DNA from: Streptococcus taonis
Lineage (GTDB): Bacteria > Bacillota > Bacilli > Lactobacillales > Streptococcaceae
Direction of reading: 5' to 3'
Assembly: GCF_029948085.1 (NCBI RefSeq)
Contig: NZ_JARZZP010000004.1
Coordinates: forward strand, 66,147 to 130,146
DNA: 64,000 nt
The notes under the pieces were generated by a model. That model saw nothing but the letters and a program-made list of their open reading frames with translations, did not search any database and was not told the DNA's origin. Shown one piece after another: positions 63,151-64,000 of the stretch. Position 1 is the first letter of the stretch. Every line of letters begins with the position of its first letter. Both the position numbers and the translations under genes were made by a program.

Positions 63151-63810
63151 TCAATTCAAGGTTCTCTTATCCATATTTGGCAAAGAGAGTCGGAATTTAA
63201 TGATGCAGAGTCGAATCACAAAACCAACAATAGAAACAATGATAAAGACAGTGATTCTTGGAAAGTGAAGGACAAAGGCCAACCAATAATAAATAACTCC
63301 AATTACGAAAGATAGAAGGGCATAAATATCTTCTTTTAGAACACTTGGTACTTCATTGATCAGGAGGTCTCGGATAATTCCACCACCTGCACCCGTTAAA
63401 CAGGCCAAAATCCCTGCAGACATCAAATTTAGCTTACTATCCACTAAGGCTGTGGCTCCGATTAGAGAGAAGATAATTAACCCAATCGAATCAAAGATGA
63501 GGTAAGCTTCTCTCAACCACTTATAGAACTTTTTTTCATGACTAGCATTGGCCTGTTTTGAAGTTACAAAGACATACATGATAACCGCTACAAGGATAGA
63601 GACATAAATCGGGCTGGGATCAGCAAGAGAGGAAGGAAAACGACTGATAATAGAATCTCTCAAAATCCCTCCGCCTACTGCCGTTACAATTGCCAATAAA
63701 CTAATTCCAAAAATATCTAATCGTTTACCAAATCCTTTGATGGCTCCTGAAGCCGCGAAGGCTATAGTCCCAATATAATTACAGATCATTAGGAATAGAT
63801 CGAAATCCAT
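63151..63810 (-). CDS. Trimeric intracellular cation channel (TRIC/UPF0126) family protein
   Basis: A 219-residue membrane protein with seven predicted helices and an internal repeat. The two halves share VGGGILRDSI and AGGGIIRDLL. The bacterial TRIC homologues form cation channels. The ATG at 63810 follows AGGAGC. It lies 88 nt downstream of smc on the same strand and may be read from the same transcript. Confidence 0.88.
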   Translation of the reverse strand: MDFDLFLMICNYIGTIAFAASGAIKGFGKRLDIFGISLLAIVTAVGGGILRDSIISRFPSSLADPSPIYVSILVAVIMYVFVTSKQANASHEKKFYKWLREAYLIFDSIGLIIFSLIGATALVDSKLNLMSAGILACLTGAGGGIIRDLLINEVPSVLKEDIYALLSFVIGVIYYWLAFVLHFPRITVFIIVSIVGFVIRLCIIKFRLSLPNMDKRTLN

Positions 63811-63898
63811 ATAAGCTCCTCAATTTATTTTTGTAACCCTCCGACTTCTTGAAGGTCATTCTAAATACTTTAGCTTGAAATGTTGTATCGAAAACAAA

Positions 63899-64000
63899 CT
63901 AAGCATCCATATTTTCTAAATCTTTTAGTTTAACAGATACAATCTTAGAAACACCAGATTCTTGCATGGTCACCCCATAGATAGAGTCTGCTGCTGCCAT
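63899..64000 (-). CDS. smc: Chromosome partition protein SMC, C-terminal end (partial)
   Basis: The last 33 codons of a longer gene. The sequence AAADSIYGVTMQESGVSKIV followed by SVKLKDLEN matches the end of the SMC ATPase head, just after the switch region. The rest lies beyond the window. SMC follows the Cof and ftsY genes in pneumococcus, so its position here supports the call. Confidence 0.88.
   Translation of the reverse strand: MAAADSIYGVTMQESGVSKIVSVKLKDLENMDA

Overview
The window looks like a chromosomal segment of a mitis-group Streptococcus (S. mitis/oralis/infantis, close to S. pneumoniae). The evidence is low-GC sequence, pneumococcal-type housekeeping genes (pmrA, pavA, coiA, mutX, niaX-niaR), an LPXTG surface protein with a streptococcal signal peptide, two BOX repeats and IS200- and IS630-type insertion sequences. 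No rRNA, tRNA, CRISPR array, cas gene or prophage is visible. Most genes lie on the minus strand.

Layout. (1) 0-1.4 kb: two near-identical tandem TipC-like immunity genes, the left one cut by the window edge. (2) 1.4-4.5 kb: an ABC transporter for an aromatic amino acid, most likely tryptophan, behind a T-box leader with a UGG specifier. (3) 4.5-8.6 kb: ppc and ftsW. (4) 8.75-11.8 kb: an 851-residue SEC10/PgrA-type LPXTG protein with a divergent XRE regulator. (5) 11.8-12.6 kb: an IS200-like element whose right-end hairpin abuts prsA. (6) 12.6-27.2 kb: a long minus-strand core: prsA, O-methyltransferase, pepF, coiA, an orphan Card1-family CARF nuclease, tehB, smpB, rnr, secG, rpmG, pmrA, coaE, mutM, era, dgkA, ybeY. 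(7) 27.2-30.8 kb: pavA/rqcH, a YitT protein and an IS630 element. (8) 30.8-35.5 kb: nox, and divergently a cytosolic ApbE flavin transferase, an FMN reductase and a flavodoxin-PAS protein ending in two flavinylation motifs. (9) 35.5-39.3 kb: a DUF896 gene and glyQ-glyS behind a glycine T-box, with a structured spacer between the two gly genes. (10) 39.3-45.7 kb: an island of orphan immunity genes (Imm70, DUF443/TsaI-like, SUKH, barstar, DUF2185 and unknowns) with decayed fragments. (11) 45.7-48.2 kb: rplJ-rplL with an L10 leader, and niaX-niaR. (12) 48.1-53.4 kb: mutX, a small membrane-protein cluster, a quinone reductase, a GNAT gene and uvrB. (13) 53.5-61.5 kb: a glutamine-type ABC transporter, zwf, ftsY and two Cof phosphatases. 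(14) 61.5-64 kb: a Nudix hydrolase, an HD nucleotidase, a TRIC-like channel and the 3' end of smc.

The most unusual points are a likely intracellular flavinylation module (ApbE acting on the double DATSGAS tail), a Card1-family nuclease without any CRISPR system but next to the competence gene coiA, and the orphan immunity island, where six of eight genes appear to start with GTG or TTG behind strong Shine-Dalgarno sequences.
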